A DNA stretch of 64,000 nt from the NCBI GenBank assembly GCA_025667525.1, contig CM046875.1, positions 208,316,271 to 208,380,270 on the forward strand, written 5' to 3'. Position numbers and translations under genes: made by a program. The notes beneath the pieces are model-generated. The model was not told where the DNA came from and made no database searches. It was given only the letters and a program-made list of their open reading frames with translations. Shown here piece by piece: positions 12,230 to 23,304 of this stretch. The stretch's first letter is position 1, and each line of letters begins with the position of its first letter. Origin of the DNA: Glebionis coronaria (Eukaryota; Streptophyta; Magnoliopsida; Asterales; Asteraceae).

Positions 12230-15200
12230 TGATGAGACTGCTTTTATACATAGTCTCATCTTCCATATAGGGCTTTAAATGCATTAAATATCATCAAAAT
12301 ACCCAAATATATGCTTGTGTTTGTTGCTTGTGTATTTTAGGTACGGATATTGAGATAATGACAAAAGATCACAAGAATCATGCAAAAACAAACACGGGAA
12401 ACGAAGCCGCACAATGAACCAAGCCCTAGTGAAGACTTTCCCAAGATCAACCCTTGAAGATTTGAAGAATTATGAAGAAGGGTCCTCCAACTTTGAGGAA
12501 TTGACACTTTATACCCTTGTATCCTCATAATTACAAGTTTGGTCCCTAAAGTTTGTCAAAATTACCAAAAGGGCCCTTAACTTTGAAGAATTGGCAAGTT
12601 TAGCCCCTCAACAAAGCTAAATTGTCAACCAATATCATCCACAAAGTCAAATATATCATGAAGTCCTTCAAAGTACAAGAAATGACAAGTTTGGTCCTTT
12701 GAAAAATCCAAAATTACAAAAAGGACCCTCAACTTTCAACAATTGGCAAAAATGGTCCCTCATTTATCAAGACTTGGCAATTTCAGTCCTCCAAGATGAC
12801 AATCATACAAGTCTAGACCATTATCATTGAAGAAAATACCAAACCAGCCCTTGAAGAATTCAATTATGGCAAGAAATACCCCTGAATTCATGTTACAAAA
12901 GTTTATGGGCCAAAAATGTAAAAAGTCCAAAGTTGATACGGCTTAAATGGGCGCTGATAGGGTTTTGTTTGCAAATGACAAGAAGAAAGGAAGTGAGGGG
13001 TTAAAAGGGGCCAGACAATAAACTTACCTAGACCAACCAATGGGTGACACGTGCCCCACTACCACCTCTCCACCAATCACAATGCTCCCTGCTTCCACCT
13101 CACCATCCACTCACATTTATTTATTAAACTAATCCTAACAGATTAGTTTAAACTGGCGCTAAACACCAAATTTAAAAACCAAACGGATTAAAACATGCAC
13201 TATTCATGTTCTTGATCCAAATTGGGTTTTCATTAATGGCTTGTAATTAGACACTAATCTGCTCCAGATTTATGATTAAGCTAATCATAAACACAACCCA
13301 ACCCCTAAACTCCCATCACTCTCATGCATGTGAGTATACCAACCTTCCCCTGCCCCACTTCTCACGTCCAAACAAAAACCAACCAGCAATCCAACGTTTG
13401 AGACTTGTGCTTACTTTTTAAGCTTCATACACACCCTTGGATCAACCTTACACTTGCCAGCTCCTACATAACTCCAAAAACAAGTCACATGATTCAAGAA
13501 GAAGACAAAGACCTCAAGGGCATTTTTGGGACTTTAGCATTAGGGTTTACACGTTTTGCAGCTTGCTAGGACCTTGTACACCCTCTATATAAAGGGTCTA
13601 GTTCATTTCATTTGTTCCTGCTTTTGGTTTTTCCTTTGTTCAAACACTTGTAAATCCTTTTTCAGTTATATGAATTTGAGTTAAGTGATTTGAAGAAAGA
13701 CCAAGTGCCACCTTTATTCTGTTGTTTATGTTCTTAGCTTACTGTTTTTGAAGTTTAAAACCTGTTTTCAAAAGAGGAGTGTGCACAAGTTTGCATATTT
13801 TCCTCATTTTCTTGATATTTTGCTAAGTCTTGTTCCAATCTTGGAATTCTTGGGCTATAGGGCTGATCATAGCATCCTAACTGAGTTGGTTAAGGTGTGG
13901 TGAGGCTTATAACTTGGGGATAATCAAGTGTGGGGTAACAAGTTTGCATTAATCAAGATTTTTCCAAGTTTCTGATTTTTCATGTTATTGTGCTTAACCC
14001 TTGTTGAATCTTAGCAGGCTTTTGTGGAAGCTTGTGCTTGTTCTTGCTAGCACATAAGCTCAAAATTCTTGGGTGTGGATGTACATCCATGAGGTTTGCT
14101 TACTTAATCTCCAAATCTGCATAAAAAGTGATTTTTGGTGATATTTGTATGAAACTGTTGTTCTTGTGAATTTTGTGGCTTGTTCTTGCTTGAATCTGTT
14201 ATTTAGACTTGTTAGAGTGTTAATTGATGCTTGGTTGGCCTGAAATCTTGTTTTGCTTTTGAAAATCTTGATTTGAAAAAGTTAAAGGGGTGTTTGGGTC
14301 TACTGATTTATGCTTGAAATCTGATTTTGTGTTAAGGGAAAGTGTTGTTTATGCTTTGTATCTGATATACCTTTGTTTGAGAGTGTTTTGCTGCAAGTTT
14401 TTGGGTTTGAACACTTGAATTGATCAATCTGCTATATAGGCCTTGTTTCTGCTTGTTTTGACCTAAGATTTTGGGAACACTTAGTGTGTATGCATGCTTA
14501 GGGATAAAAGTGGTTTAAACAAAGTTAACTTAACCTGTTTGAAAGATTTGAGGTGTTGAAATTGGCTTGTGTGTCAAATACATCAGCAAAAGTATAAATC
14601 TGCTTGTGTAGTGTTCATCAGTAACTTTCATAGCTTGGATCTTGCTTAATACTTTGAACCAGTGCATGAAACCTGTTTAGACTTGCTTATTGGAGTTTAT
14701 TATAGCTTGTGTGTGCATTTGGTTGAATTTGGTTGGCTGATTTGTGCTAAAATTACTCTTGAATGCTAAACTGCTCATTGTTCATGTCTGTGCTATATCT
14801 GGTGATAAATTGATTAAACTGTATCAATTGGCTGTTTGTGATTGTGTTATTTTGCTTGTTATTGACTCCTTTTGATCCAAAGATCAATTGGGTGCCTTTG
14901 TGAAAACTGAATCCAAGAAAAAGTCACTAAAGACAACAAGTCAAAATAGTCAAGCAGTGGGAAAAGTTCCCACTGCTCAACATCCAAAACTAGCCCCTGC
15001 TAGTGCAATTTTATCATCAGCTTATCAATAAGCTATTCTAGCTTATTCTGACTTGCAACAACTTATTTTTTGTAATAGATCTTCATTATTTGACCCATTT
15101 AAGTGAACTAGAACTTATCAGACTTTGACTTTGACTTTTCACTAGAAAACCAACTTGTTTGACTTTTAAGATAAGTGCTTATTTGATTTTCCAGCTTATT

Positions 15201-16473
15201 GAGTGTGCTTATTTGAAAGTTCTTTGGTTTTTAAGCTTAGTTTTGTCAAAAGAAACATTTTGCAACTTGAATCAGCTTCTGGGGTAGTCTAGATCATAAA
15301 AACGACTATTTTGTCGTTTTGTGAATAAGTTGTGGACTTGTTTCTGGCTTATTGAGTGGTCTTATTTGAAATTTCTTTTTACAGAAGTCTTTGTTAGGTC
15401 AAAAGAGGGTTGTGTGTTAAATTTTAGCTTATGGCATCAGCTTATAGCTTAATGGGCCAAAAAGCCCATTAAGAATAAGCTGCTTATTATAAGTTAGCTT
15501 ATTTCACGTTTTCAGCTTTTGGGCCTTTGGAAAAAGTTGTTTAAAATCAAATTTTGAGTCAACCTGTGCTTTTTGAGCTTATTTTGAGCACTTTTTCTTA
15601 TTGGGCCTTAATTGAGCCCAATAAGGGACTGTTTAGGGTTTGGCCCATTTTCTAGGCCCAATAGGGGTATTTAGGTAATTTCACTTTCATTTCTGAGTTA
15701 TTTAGGTTAAATTAAGCTAGTTTGCAAGTTTTTAGAATTTTTTATAATTTTTGGATTTTTAATATTATTTTAATATTATTTTATTATTAAAAATTAAAAG
15801 TCTGATTTTCTAGGTTTTTATATTTTTCCTAGGTTCTAAATACTTAATTAGGATTTTTGCAACTTTCCAAATATTTTTTAGGTCTTTTAATTATTTGTTA
15901 TAATTAATTTAAGATTTAATTGATTTTAGGAGTTTTTAATTATTTAAAAATAGTTTTAATTGGTTTTAAAATTTTGAAAAATAGTTTTGAGCTTAATTAG
16001 AGTATTTTTGAGGTTTACAAACTTGAAAATCTTGTTTAGGGCTTTTTAATAATTAATTTTGATTTTTAGGGCTTTAATTAGCATTAAAAAGTCATTATCT
16101 AATTAATTAAAAGGTTTTTGCAAGTTTTGATTTTTTGTAAACTCTTATATTATTATTAAGGATTTTTGGTGATTTTTAGGAATTTTTAGGGTTAAATTTT
16201 TAATTTTGGTGGTTTTTACGACTTTACGTGTACGCCTTTTTAGACTTAGTTTAATCCGTCTTCATAACCGTCATTCTTTTCTAATCCCTTTTCTATTTTT
16301 CTTTTCTCAATTATAATCACAAATTAATCCAAGTCATTACACACATAACACACTAGCCTCCTTGAGAACGAACTTAATTGGGTCATTCACACACGGTTTT
16401 CCTAAATCGTCGTGCTCACTTGCCCTACTTTGTTGCCTCTTTTTCCTAAAAGGGTAGCAAAAGCAAAACATCA
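12230..16473 (+). repeat. Element A 3' LTR, complete (4244 bp)
   Basis: It starts TGATGAGACTGC and ends AACATCA, so the ends are TGATG / CATCA inverted. From 12552 on it matches the left LTR with about eight differences. The first 31 bases fold into a perfect 9-bp hairpin (12231-12239 with 12252-12260). TATA is at 13586-13593. The LTR ends inside the third ORF of element D. Confidence 0.95.
13586..13593 (+). promoter_or_regulatory. TATA box of element A 3' LTR
   Basis: TATATAAA, identical to the copy at 1035-1042. Here it could drive read-through antisense to the ORFs of element D. Confidence 0.6.
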
Positions 16474-19331
16474 ATCTCCCATTGGAATTGATCCTTCCAT
16501 ATTCCCGAAACAGGAGCATTTGGAGGAGGATCCAACATCAGCTTGATATCAGCCCAGATACGGAGACCAGGCCAGGAAGACACCGCCATGGGGTCAAACG
16601 GCATACTAGAATCAACAAGCCCAAACAACGCCATAAGATCCATACGGTCAGCCCACGATAACACACCCTGCAAACCCGTTTCCAATCGCACAGACCCATC
16701 ACTCAAAGTAATCCGATGGGAGACGCCACCAGGAAGTGTTGTAGAACTCTCAACCGTATAACCCGTAATGCTCCCATTGCCCAAGGGTAAGTCAGAATCG
16801 CTATCAAAAGCTGCATCAATTAAATTCTCAGGATCACGCTTCTCAAAAGGATCTGTCTTACCACGGTGAACACGACGAGCAAGTTTCTGGCGAATGGAAC
16901 TTCGAGGTGTGGGAGCCGAAGGAGTTGATTCAACCTTTACCTTAACTCCAGCAACAGCAGGGGAAGCAGTAGAAGTAGACTCATGAACATGTCCACCCAA
17001 TGGACCACTAGGAGCTGCATAAGAAGTAGGAGTAGGTTGTGTTGCAGGAACTGGTGGTGATGGAGATGGCACATCAGATGTAGTAGCAGTAGGTGTGGTG
17101 GTATCAACAAAGGTGCTTGCAAGAACAGGTGCGGTGGTGGAAGCATGAGTGGTGGTGGTAGTAGCAAATATGGTAGTAGCAGGACCAACAGTAGAACCCA
17201 TGGGAGCAACCAAGGGTGTAGTAGAAGGACCAACAGAAGTAGCAACAGAACCAGAAGGACTACCAGCAAGACCAGGAGTGGGTACAGACGAAGGACCAGT
17301 AGAATCAGCAGGCATAGAAGCAGTCACACCACGAGGATGGTAAATAAACCTTTTCGGAATAGGTTGACTCTGACGCTTCACCATCTTTTCATAAAGGGCC
17401 TTAAGCTCATCAAAAGTCAACGCCCTCACGCGAGCCCAAGACCACGGGGCATTGAAATGAGCAGCAGATTGATATTTCACATAACGTTGCATCTGCTGGC
17501 GCTCCTCAGCCCGAGATAGAGGTCTGTTCCTTCTCTGTTTCTTTAGTTCTTCAGCAAGAGCCAACTGGTGCTTACGCATCATCACCATAGCACGCGGAAT
17601 ACAATTGTGTTCATCAACATCATTACCCAACAGATCTTTAAACTGAGCATAATCCCTAGTGAGAACAGTCAACACTTGCATCCATTCACCATCAGTACAA
17701 TGCATGGCATCATGTTGAATTTGTGCACGCCTTCGCTCTCGAAGCTCTTCCTCAGCAGCCCTATCCACCTCATCAATCTCAGCTTGAACCCGACGAGCAG
17801 CCTCTTCACCAAGCCTGTCCTCCTCAATCTGTCGGCGAGTACGCTTGCGAGAAGGAGATGGAGCATCAGTCATTGGGGCTTTTCCCTTCGGATCATGAGA
17901 GGGACCAGGATGAGAACCATCAACAGGATCAGAATCACCACCCATAGCACTAGGAGAAGGAACATTGGAGGACATTGGAGGAACCGGCAAATCATCATAA
18001 ACTTTATCAGCAAAGGCAGCCTTTGCCAACAACGTCAAGCCATCCTCAACATTCTCCGCACCCTCATCCTCAGAATCTGAAAGAACCACATGCTTCTTGC
18101 GACGACGTTGTTGATTCTCCAACACCTTTATGCGATCAGCCAGAGGAAGAACAAACTCCCTTATAAGCTTCCGATGTTGGTTTAAGTCAGCTTCCAAACA
18201 AATCATCCTCTCATGGTACCTGTGCATAAGATCGAGCAAAGATGTCAGTGTAGTAGGCTCCTCCGCCTGCCCACCAAGAGAACTTGGATCAGGGAAAGCA
18301 TCACGGGAGCCCGAAGCAACATGTGGGTCAACCTGTGGAGAACTAGCATCAAACGGGATATCAGTCGAATATGGGGCAGGACTAGGAGGTGGAGTCTCCA
18401 CAAAAGGAGACCTTTGTGGAACTGAGGAAGGACCAGCCTTGGTAGGAGATGGTTTTTCAACCACCACTTCCTCAACTAGCACCTCCTCTACCACAGGAGT
18501 GGCACCAACAGTAGGAGCCTCCTCCTCCATGGGGTCATCATCTATCACAACAAACTCAGGAGCCTCCTCCTCCTGACCCATAGGACCCTGAGCCAACCCT
18601 AACATGGCTTTAGTCAGGGGCCTCCAATCCCCAGTAAACCCATGCATCATATTGTAATACACTTTAGCAGTAAGTTTAGATGGCACAAGCTCAGTCCTAT
18701 CACGTGGAATGCAAACAAGGATTTGTTGAAGAAACCTAGGGTACATAAGAAATTTCTTCCTCGAAGCAGCAGTAGACAAATTACTAGCCATCCCCTCAAA
18801 TAGATAATGGGAAAAATTAAACACTCTACCCTGGGCTAAACATATAAGACCAGTAGCCAAAGGAGTAGGGAAAGCATCCCAACTCCCAGACTTGGGACTC
18901 ATACAATGGATTAAAAAGCGAACCAGAAGCTTCCATTGGGGGGAAAACCTATTCTTCTGGAAGTTAAACTTCCCCCCATGTTCATAACCTATGGCAGCCA
19001 TACCCTCCAATACTTCCGAATTGGGGATTGATACAACACCCCCCTCATCCTGAAGATGAAGAGAAGAGCGAATAGACGCTTCAGTCACCACATATGCACG
19101 TCCATCTATGGTAGCATGGAGTGCACGTGGACGTCCAGCCACATTCACAAGTTGAGCAGACGCCCAAAATTGACGTATCACACTATCATATATGGTGGGA
19201 CAGACAGTAAATGCAAACCTTAAGTTAGAAGCTTCAATGAAATCCAAGATGTCAGCAAAATGTTCACGATTTGGACCATTACCTAGATAAGCAACACGAT
19301 TGTGAGCAGGTTGGTAAGCAAGAGCAGCCAT
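16474..19331 (-). CDS. Third ORF of element D (env position), C-terminus removed by element A
   Basis: It starts at an ATG at 19331 and runs 952 codons to the element A junction; the last residues of the open frame (to 16446) are LTR sequence. The N-terminal ~225 residues form a conserved globular domain shared with element E's third ORF (RQFW, VVTEA, SPKS, YPRFLQ motifs). A long Ser/Thr/Pro-rich disordered region with a basic, Glu/Arg-rich coiled coil (about 480-560) follows. A short segment with LTFDEL near residue 660 matches the C-terminal domain of E and F. I see no signal peptide or convincing membrane span, so calling it envelope rests on position only. Function unknown. Confidence 0.8.
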
Positions 19332-19961
19332 GGATCTTGATGAATTGATGGAAGAAGGATTGAGATTGGAATGTAGAGAGTAGAAGCGGTTTTTGTGTGT
19401 GTGGTAATTGTAATGAGTGAGTCAAGGATGTATGTTGACCATATATGAAGAAAGTAGTAACTGTTCATTGACCCCTATTAATGGGGGGTTGCCCTTTCAA
19501 ATTAAACCATAATGGCATAATAACCACTTGCCATTTTTAACATAATAACCAACCCCCAATTTACTTGCTTAATTCAAACTTGTAAATACAAGTATTGGGA
19601 GCGTTGACCAAAAGTCAAAGCACACAATGGTCAGACCAGGAGCAAAACGTGATTAACAAAGGACAAAAGGAAAGAACAGTATGCCAGACCAGTACCAGTA
19701 CCAATAGCCAAACACCACTAGACATGGAAGGAGTTTAAACCACCAGAAGGCAACCAAGCATAACTAGAAGCTGACCAAAGAGGACCAGAAGCCAGTCATG
19801 TAAGGCCATATCCACCAGAAGAGAGCAAAAATCCTCCATCAGAAGCACCACACACCATCATAACCAAGAAATTATGTTGTTAAATACTATGAATACGTTA
19901 GACTGGCCTAATATGTACACAAAGCCTCCCCTTAGGCTTTGCCTCCCCTCAATCCTAGACC
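19332..19961 (-). other. Spacer between pol and third ORF of element D
   Basis: 630 bases without an ORF. ACCAGAAG-type words (CTTCTGGT on the element sense strand) recur, three of them exactly 21 bp apart at 19742, 19763 (ACTAGAAG) and 19784. Confidence 0.65.
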
Positions 19962-22900
19962 TCAAGGATTGACCATCCTAATATGAACCACCAAGTGGTT
20001 AAACCGAGGACCATCAAAAGCTTTAGTCAGCAAATCAGCAACATTGTCATCCGTATGAACTTTAAGAACCTGTATCAGCTTCTTCTCATTGGCATCGCGT
20101 ATAAAATGATGCCGAATCTCAATATGCTTCGTCCGCTGATGAAATACAGGATTCTTCACAATGCAAATAGTGCTTTGATTGTCAATAAAAATTTTGGTAT
20201 TCATAAAATTGAAACCATAGTCCAACATCTGATTTTGGATCCATAACACTTGTCCACAACAACTAGCAGCAGCTACATATTCAGCTTCTGTTGAAGAAGT
20301 AGCTACGATTGTCTGTTTCTTACATTGCCATGAAATACGCCGACGACCCAAAAATTGACAACCACCAGTAGTAGACTTCCTATCATTATTAGCACCAGCA
20401 TAATCACTATCACTATAGGCTTCAAGAACAAAGGGAGATTCTCTAGGATACCATAGACCCAATTTAGGTTGAGCCTTGATATACTTGAAAATCTTCTTCA
20501 CTGCATTTAAGTTCGAAACCGTTGGAGTCACCTGGTGTCTAGAACAAGCACTTACTGCAAACATAATGTCCGGACGTGAGGCAGTCAAATACATGAGAGA
20601 GCCAATCATAGACCTGTACATGTGAACATTTACCGGGGGATCTGGCTCATTCTTAAGTTTTATTTTAGCAACTTCATAAGGAGTTGCTGCTGGTCTAAGA
20701 GGATCCATGTCAAACTTCTGAAGAATCTCATGAACATATTTATGTTGACTGATGAAAATCCCATCCGATTGTTGCTTGACCTGAAGACCAAGGAAAAATG
20801 ACAGTTCTCCCATGGCACTCATCTGAAATTCTCCTTTCATTAAGTGTTCAAACTCATCACACCACTCCTTCCTTGTAGAACCAAAGATAATGTCGTCTAC
20901 ATAAACCTGAACAAGGATAATATCCTTGGAATTCCGCCGAAGAAATAGTGTTTTGTCAATAGTACCTCTTCTATAGCCATTCTTTAACAAGAAAGTGGAG
21001 AGACGCTCATACCAAGCTCTAGGAGCCTGATGTAACCCATAAAGAGCCTTGACCACCTTGTAGACTTTCTTGGGATGAAGTGGATCGACAAACCCCTTAG
21101 GTTGAGTAACATACACTTCCTCGTCAATTTTTCCATAGAGAAATGCACTCTTGACATCCATCTGGAACACCGTAAAGCCAACATACGAAGCAAAGGCCAA
21201 AAACAGACGAATGGCCTCGATCCTGGCAACAGGCGCAAAGACTTCAGTATAGTCAATGCCCTCAATTTGAGTGTGTCCTTGTGTGACAAGCCTAGCTTTA
21301 TTCCTGACAACAATTCCCCGTGTATCCTTCTTGTTTTTGAGAATCCATTTGGTATTGATAGTTGTCTTCCCATCTGGTAAGTCAACCAGAACCCAAACAT
21401 TCTGAAACAAGAATTGCTGCATTTCCTCCTGCATAGCCTCCACCCAACTTTGATCCTCAAGTGCATGAGAAACGGACCTAGGTTCCACCTGTGAAAGAAA
21501 ACAAGCAAACAAACAGTGTTGAAAGTCCGTATGATTATTACGCTTTTGATCCTCAATATATCCTACAAGAGCATGATGATCAGACGAGGCCTTCTGCTGC
21601 ATTCTGCGTGTCTTGACGGTAGAACCAGTATCTCCAATAATTTGAGTGGTAGGATGATCTTTATGTGATTGCAAGACTGGATTGGAAGAAACCTCCACTT
21701 CTGGTGCCAAGTTATTGAGATCACCAACAAAGTCAGCATCATATGAAGCATTTTGGAAAATCCCATCTACCGGTTGTTTATGAATATCATCCAGCTTGGT
21801 AGAAGACTTCTGCTCATGGTTCCCCAAATCAGAAGGACTGGAGAAACGTGTATTGGAAGCAGACTCACTAGCCGGAGTACCAGTAGTTGATAAGCTAGCA
21901 CTAGGAGCAGAAGCTGGAGTACCAGGAGCAACTTTGTCAGTAGGATAAACCAAGGGAAACTCAAAACTACCTTGAGCAGCTGCTTTAGTAGCTTCTTGTT
22001 GTTGCTTGAGAAGAGTGTCAAGAGCTGCTTGGGAATCCTGTACATCCAATGGAGTTGCATCACTAGGAGGAGTAGGAGAAACCATGGTGGAATAGGATGG
22101 AACCACAAAAATGTCATCCTCATCATCTGAATCAGAAAGACTAGAAGGAACACCAGTACTAGAAGTTGCAAACACTTGTGGTCCTGCATCATGGTTAGTT
22201 TTGAAACGAAAATATCCTAACGAATCACTAAGATAATCAAGATCAAAATACCATTCTGGACCTTTTCCTTGTATGTTTGTCTTCCCCTCAAAATACCTGA
22301 GATTAATAGTTTCAATTATCCGTTTGGCTTGAAGATTGTAGACACGATACACCCGAGAATGAGCTGAATATCCCACAATGTATCCTTCATCTGCCTTGCC
22401 ATCAAACTTCCCCAAATAGTCACTAGTATTCAGAATGGTGACTGGACACCCAAAAGGCTTCAAATGAGCAATATTTGGAACTTTGCCCGTGAGCAGCTCA
22501 TAAGGAGTTTTCTTATGAGGATTGGTAATAGAAACCCTATTCAAAACATAACTTGCAGTATTAACAGCTTCTGTCCAGAACATGGTTGGAAGCTTGGAAT
22601 CGGCAAGCATAGTTCTTGCTGCTTCTATTAGTGTCCGGTTCTTTCTTTCTGCCACACCATTCTGTTGAGGAGTCCTAGCAGCACTATAATCTCGTTTGAT
22701 GCCCTTAGCATTGCAAAGTGCGATGAGGTCTCTATTTTTAAACTCGGTTCCATTGTCGCAACGAATACCTTTAACTTTCTTGGACAACTGATTCTCTATC
22801 AAGGTAAGAAAATCTCGAAGAATTGAGTAGGTCTCACTTTTGGCAGCCATGAAGAACACCCACATAAACCTGCTATATCCATCAGTAGGGTTGACTTCAT

Positions 22901-23273
22901 TCAACTTGATACTATATAGATTGTGTCTTCTAGGGATTCTGAGTAAAACTTGTGAGTCATCTGGAAGCTGAAAATCTCTGGAAAGCACAAGTGCATCAGT
23001 ATCGGTAAAGAGTACAAACTGCTTCTTGTCACAAATCTGAGAGACCGATATCAAGTTGAAGTGTTGAAGTGCTTCCACATAGTAGACCTGCTCAAAATTT
23101 AGATTAGGAGTCTTTATCGTTCCTTTGCCAGTGATTCTGCCTTCACCTCCACCAAAATAGACCTTGCCTCCATGAAATGGTACAAAGTTAGAGAGAAGAC
23201 TTTTATTGCGAGTCATGCTCCTGGAGCAACCACTATCAACAATGCCTAGACTAGGATCCTGGTATGGAGTAAC
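19962..23273 (-). CDS. pol: Pol of element D: protease, truncated integrase, RT, RNase H
   Basis: The frame opens after TAG at 23274-23276; the first ATG (23216) lies after the protease DSGCS active site (codons at 23238-23227), so the natural product starts upstream of it. The integrase keeps RCDNGTEF and the QQNGVAERKNR glutamate motif. About 100 residues are missing in frame near 22890: the HHCC zinc domain and the first catalytic Asp, both present in element E. RT has YVDDIIFGS near 20890, and RNase H has AYSDSDYAG and ADLLTKA. The ORF is otherwise open to its stop at 19962. The polyprotein should copy RNA to DNA, but its integrase looks inactive. Confidence 0.87.
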   Translation of the reverse strand, partial: VTPYQDPSLGIVDSGCSRSMTRNKSLLSNFVPFHGGKVYFGGGEGRITGKGTIKTPNLNFEQVYYVEALQHFNLISVSQICDKKQFVLFTDTDALVLSRDFQLPDDSQVLLRIPRRHNLYSIKLNEVNPTDGYSRFMWVFFMAAKSETYSILRDFLTLIENQLSKKVKGIRCDNGTEFKNRDLIALCNAKGIKRDYSAARTPQQNGVAERKNRTLIEAARTMLADSKLPTMFWTEAVNTASYVLNRVSITNPHKKTPYELLTGKVPNIAHLKPFGCPVTILNTSDYLGKFDGKADEGYIVGYSAHSRVYRVYNLQAKRIIETINLRYFEGKTNIQGKGPEWYFDLDYLSDSLGYFRFKTNHDAGPQVFATSSTGVPSSLSDSDDEDDIFVVPSYSTMVSPTPPSDATPLDVQDSQAALDTLLKQQQEATKAAAQGSFEFPLVYPTDKVAPGTPASAPSASLSTTGTPASESASNTRFSSPSDLGNHEQKSSTKLDDIHKQPVDGIFQNASYDADFVGDLNNLAPEVEVSSNPVLQSHKDHPTTQIIGDTGSTVKTRRMQQKASSDHHALVGYIEDQKRNNHTDFQHCLFACFLSQVEPRSVSHALEDQSWVEAMQEEMQQFLFQNVWVLVDLPDGKTTINTKWILKNKKDTRGIVVRNKARLVTQGHTQIEGIDYTEVFAPVARIEAIRLFLAFASYVGFTVFQMDVKSAFLYGKIDEEVYVTQPKGFVDPLHPKKVYKVVKALYGLHQAPRAWYERLSTFLLKNGYRRGTIDKTLFLRRNSKDIILVQVYVDDIIFGSTRKEWCDEFEHLMKGEFQMSAMGELSFFLGLQVKQQSDGIFISQHKYVHEILQKFDMDPLRPAATPYEVAKIKLKNEPDPPVNVHMYRSMIGSLMYLTASRPDIMFAVSACSRHQVTPTVSNLNAVKKIFKYIKAQPKLGLWYPRESPFVLEAYSDSDYAGANNDRKSTTGGCQFLGRRRISWQCKKQTIVATSSTEAEYVAAASCCGQVLWIQNQMLDYGFNFMNTKIFIDNQSTICIVKNPVFHQRTKHIEIRHHFIRDANEKKLIQVLKVHTDDNVADLLTKAFDGPRFNHLVVHIRMVNP

Positions 23274-23304
23274 CTACAATAACAAGATAATAAAAATGCA
23301 AAAG

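Larger units (their letters stand above)
1..16473 (+). mobile_element. Element A: Athila-type Ty3/gypsy retrotransposon, 5' end cut by window edge
   Basis: Two long direct repeats (1-3922 and 12230-16473) flank an internal region of 8.3 kb with gag-protease, RT-RNase H and integrase in gypsy order. The primer site follows the left LTR and a purine tract precedes the right LTR. The integrase-after-RNase H order, the FMDD RT motif and the tRNA-Asp-like primer site fit the Athila/Tat branch. The right LTR ends inside an ORF of element D, so A inserted into D. The target-site duplication cannot be tested because the left end lies outside the window. The five bases after the right LTR are ATCTC. 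Confidence 0.93.

Noticed and set aside
16937..17269. Leu-rich ORF inside the element D third ORF (and Ser/Arg-rich ORFs at 17145-17519)
   Set aside because: Alternative frames of a Thr/Pro/Ser-rich low-complexity coding stretch.
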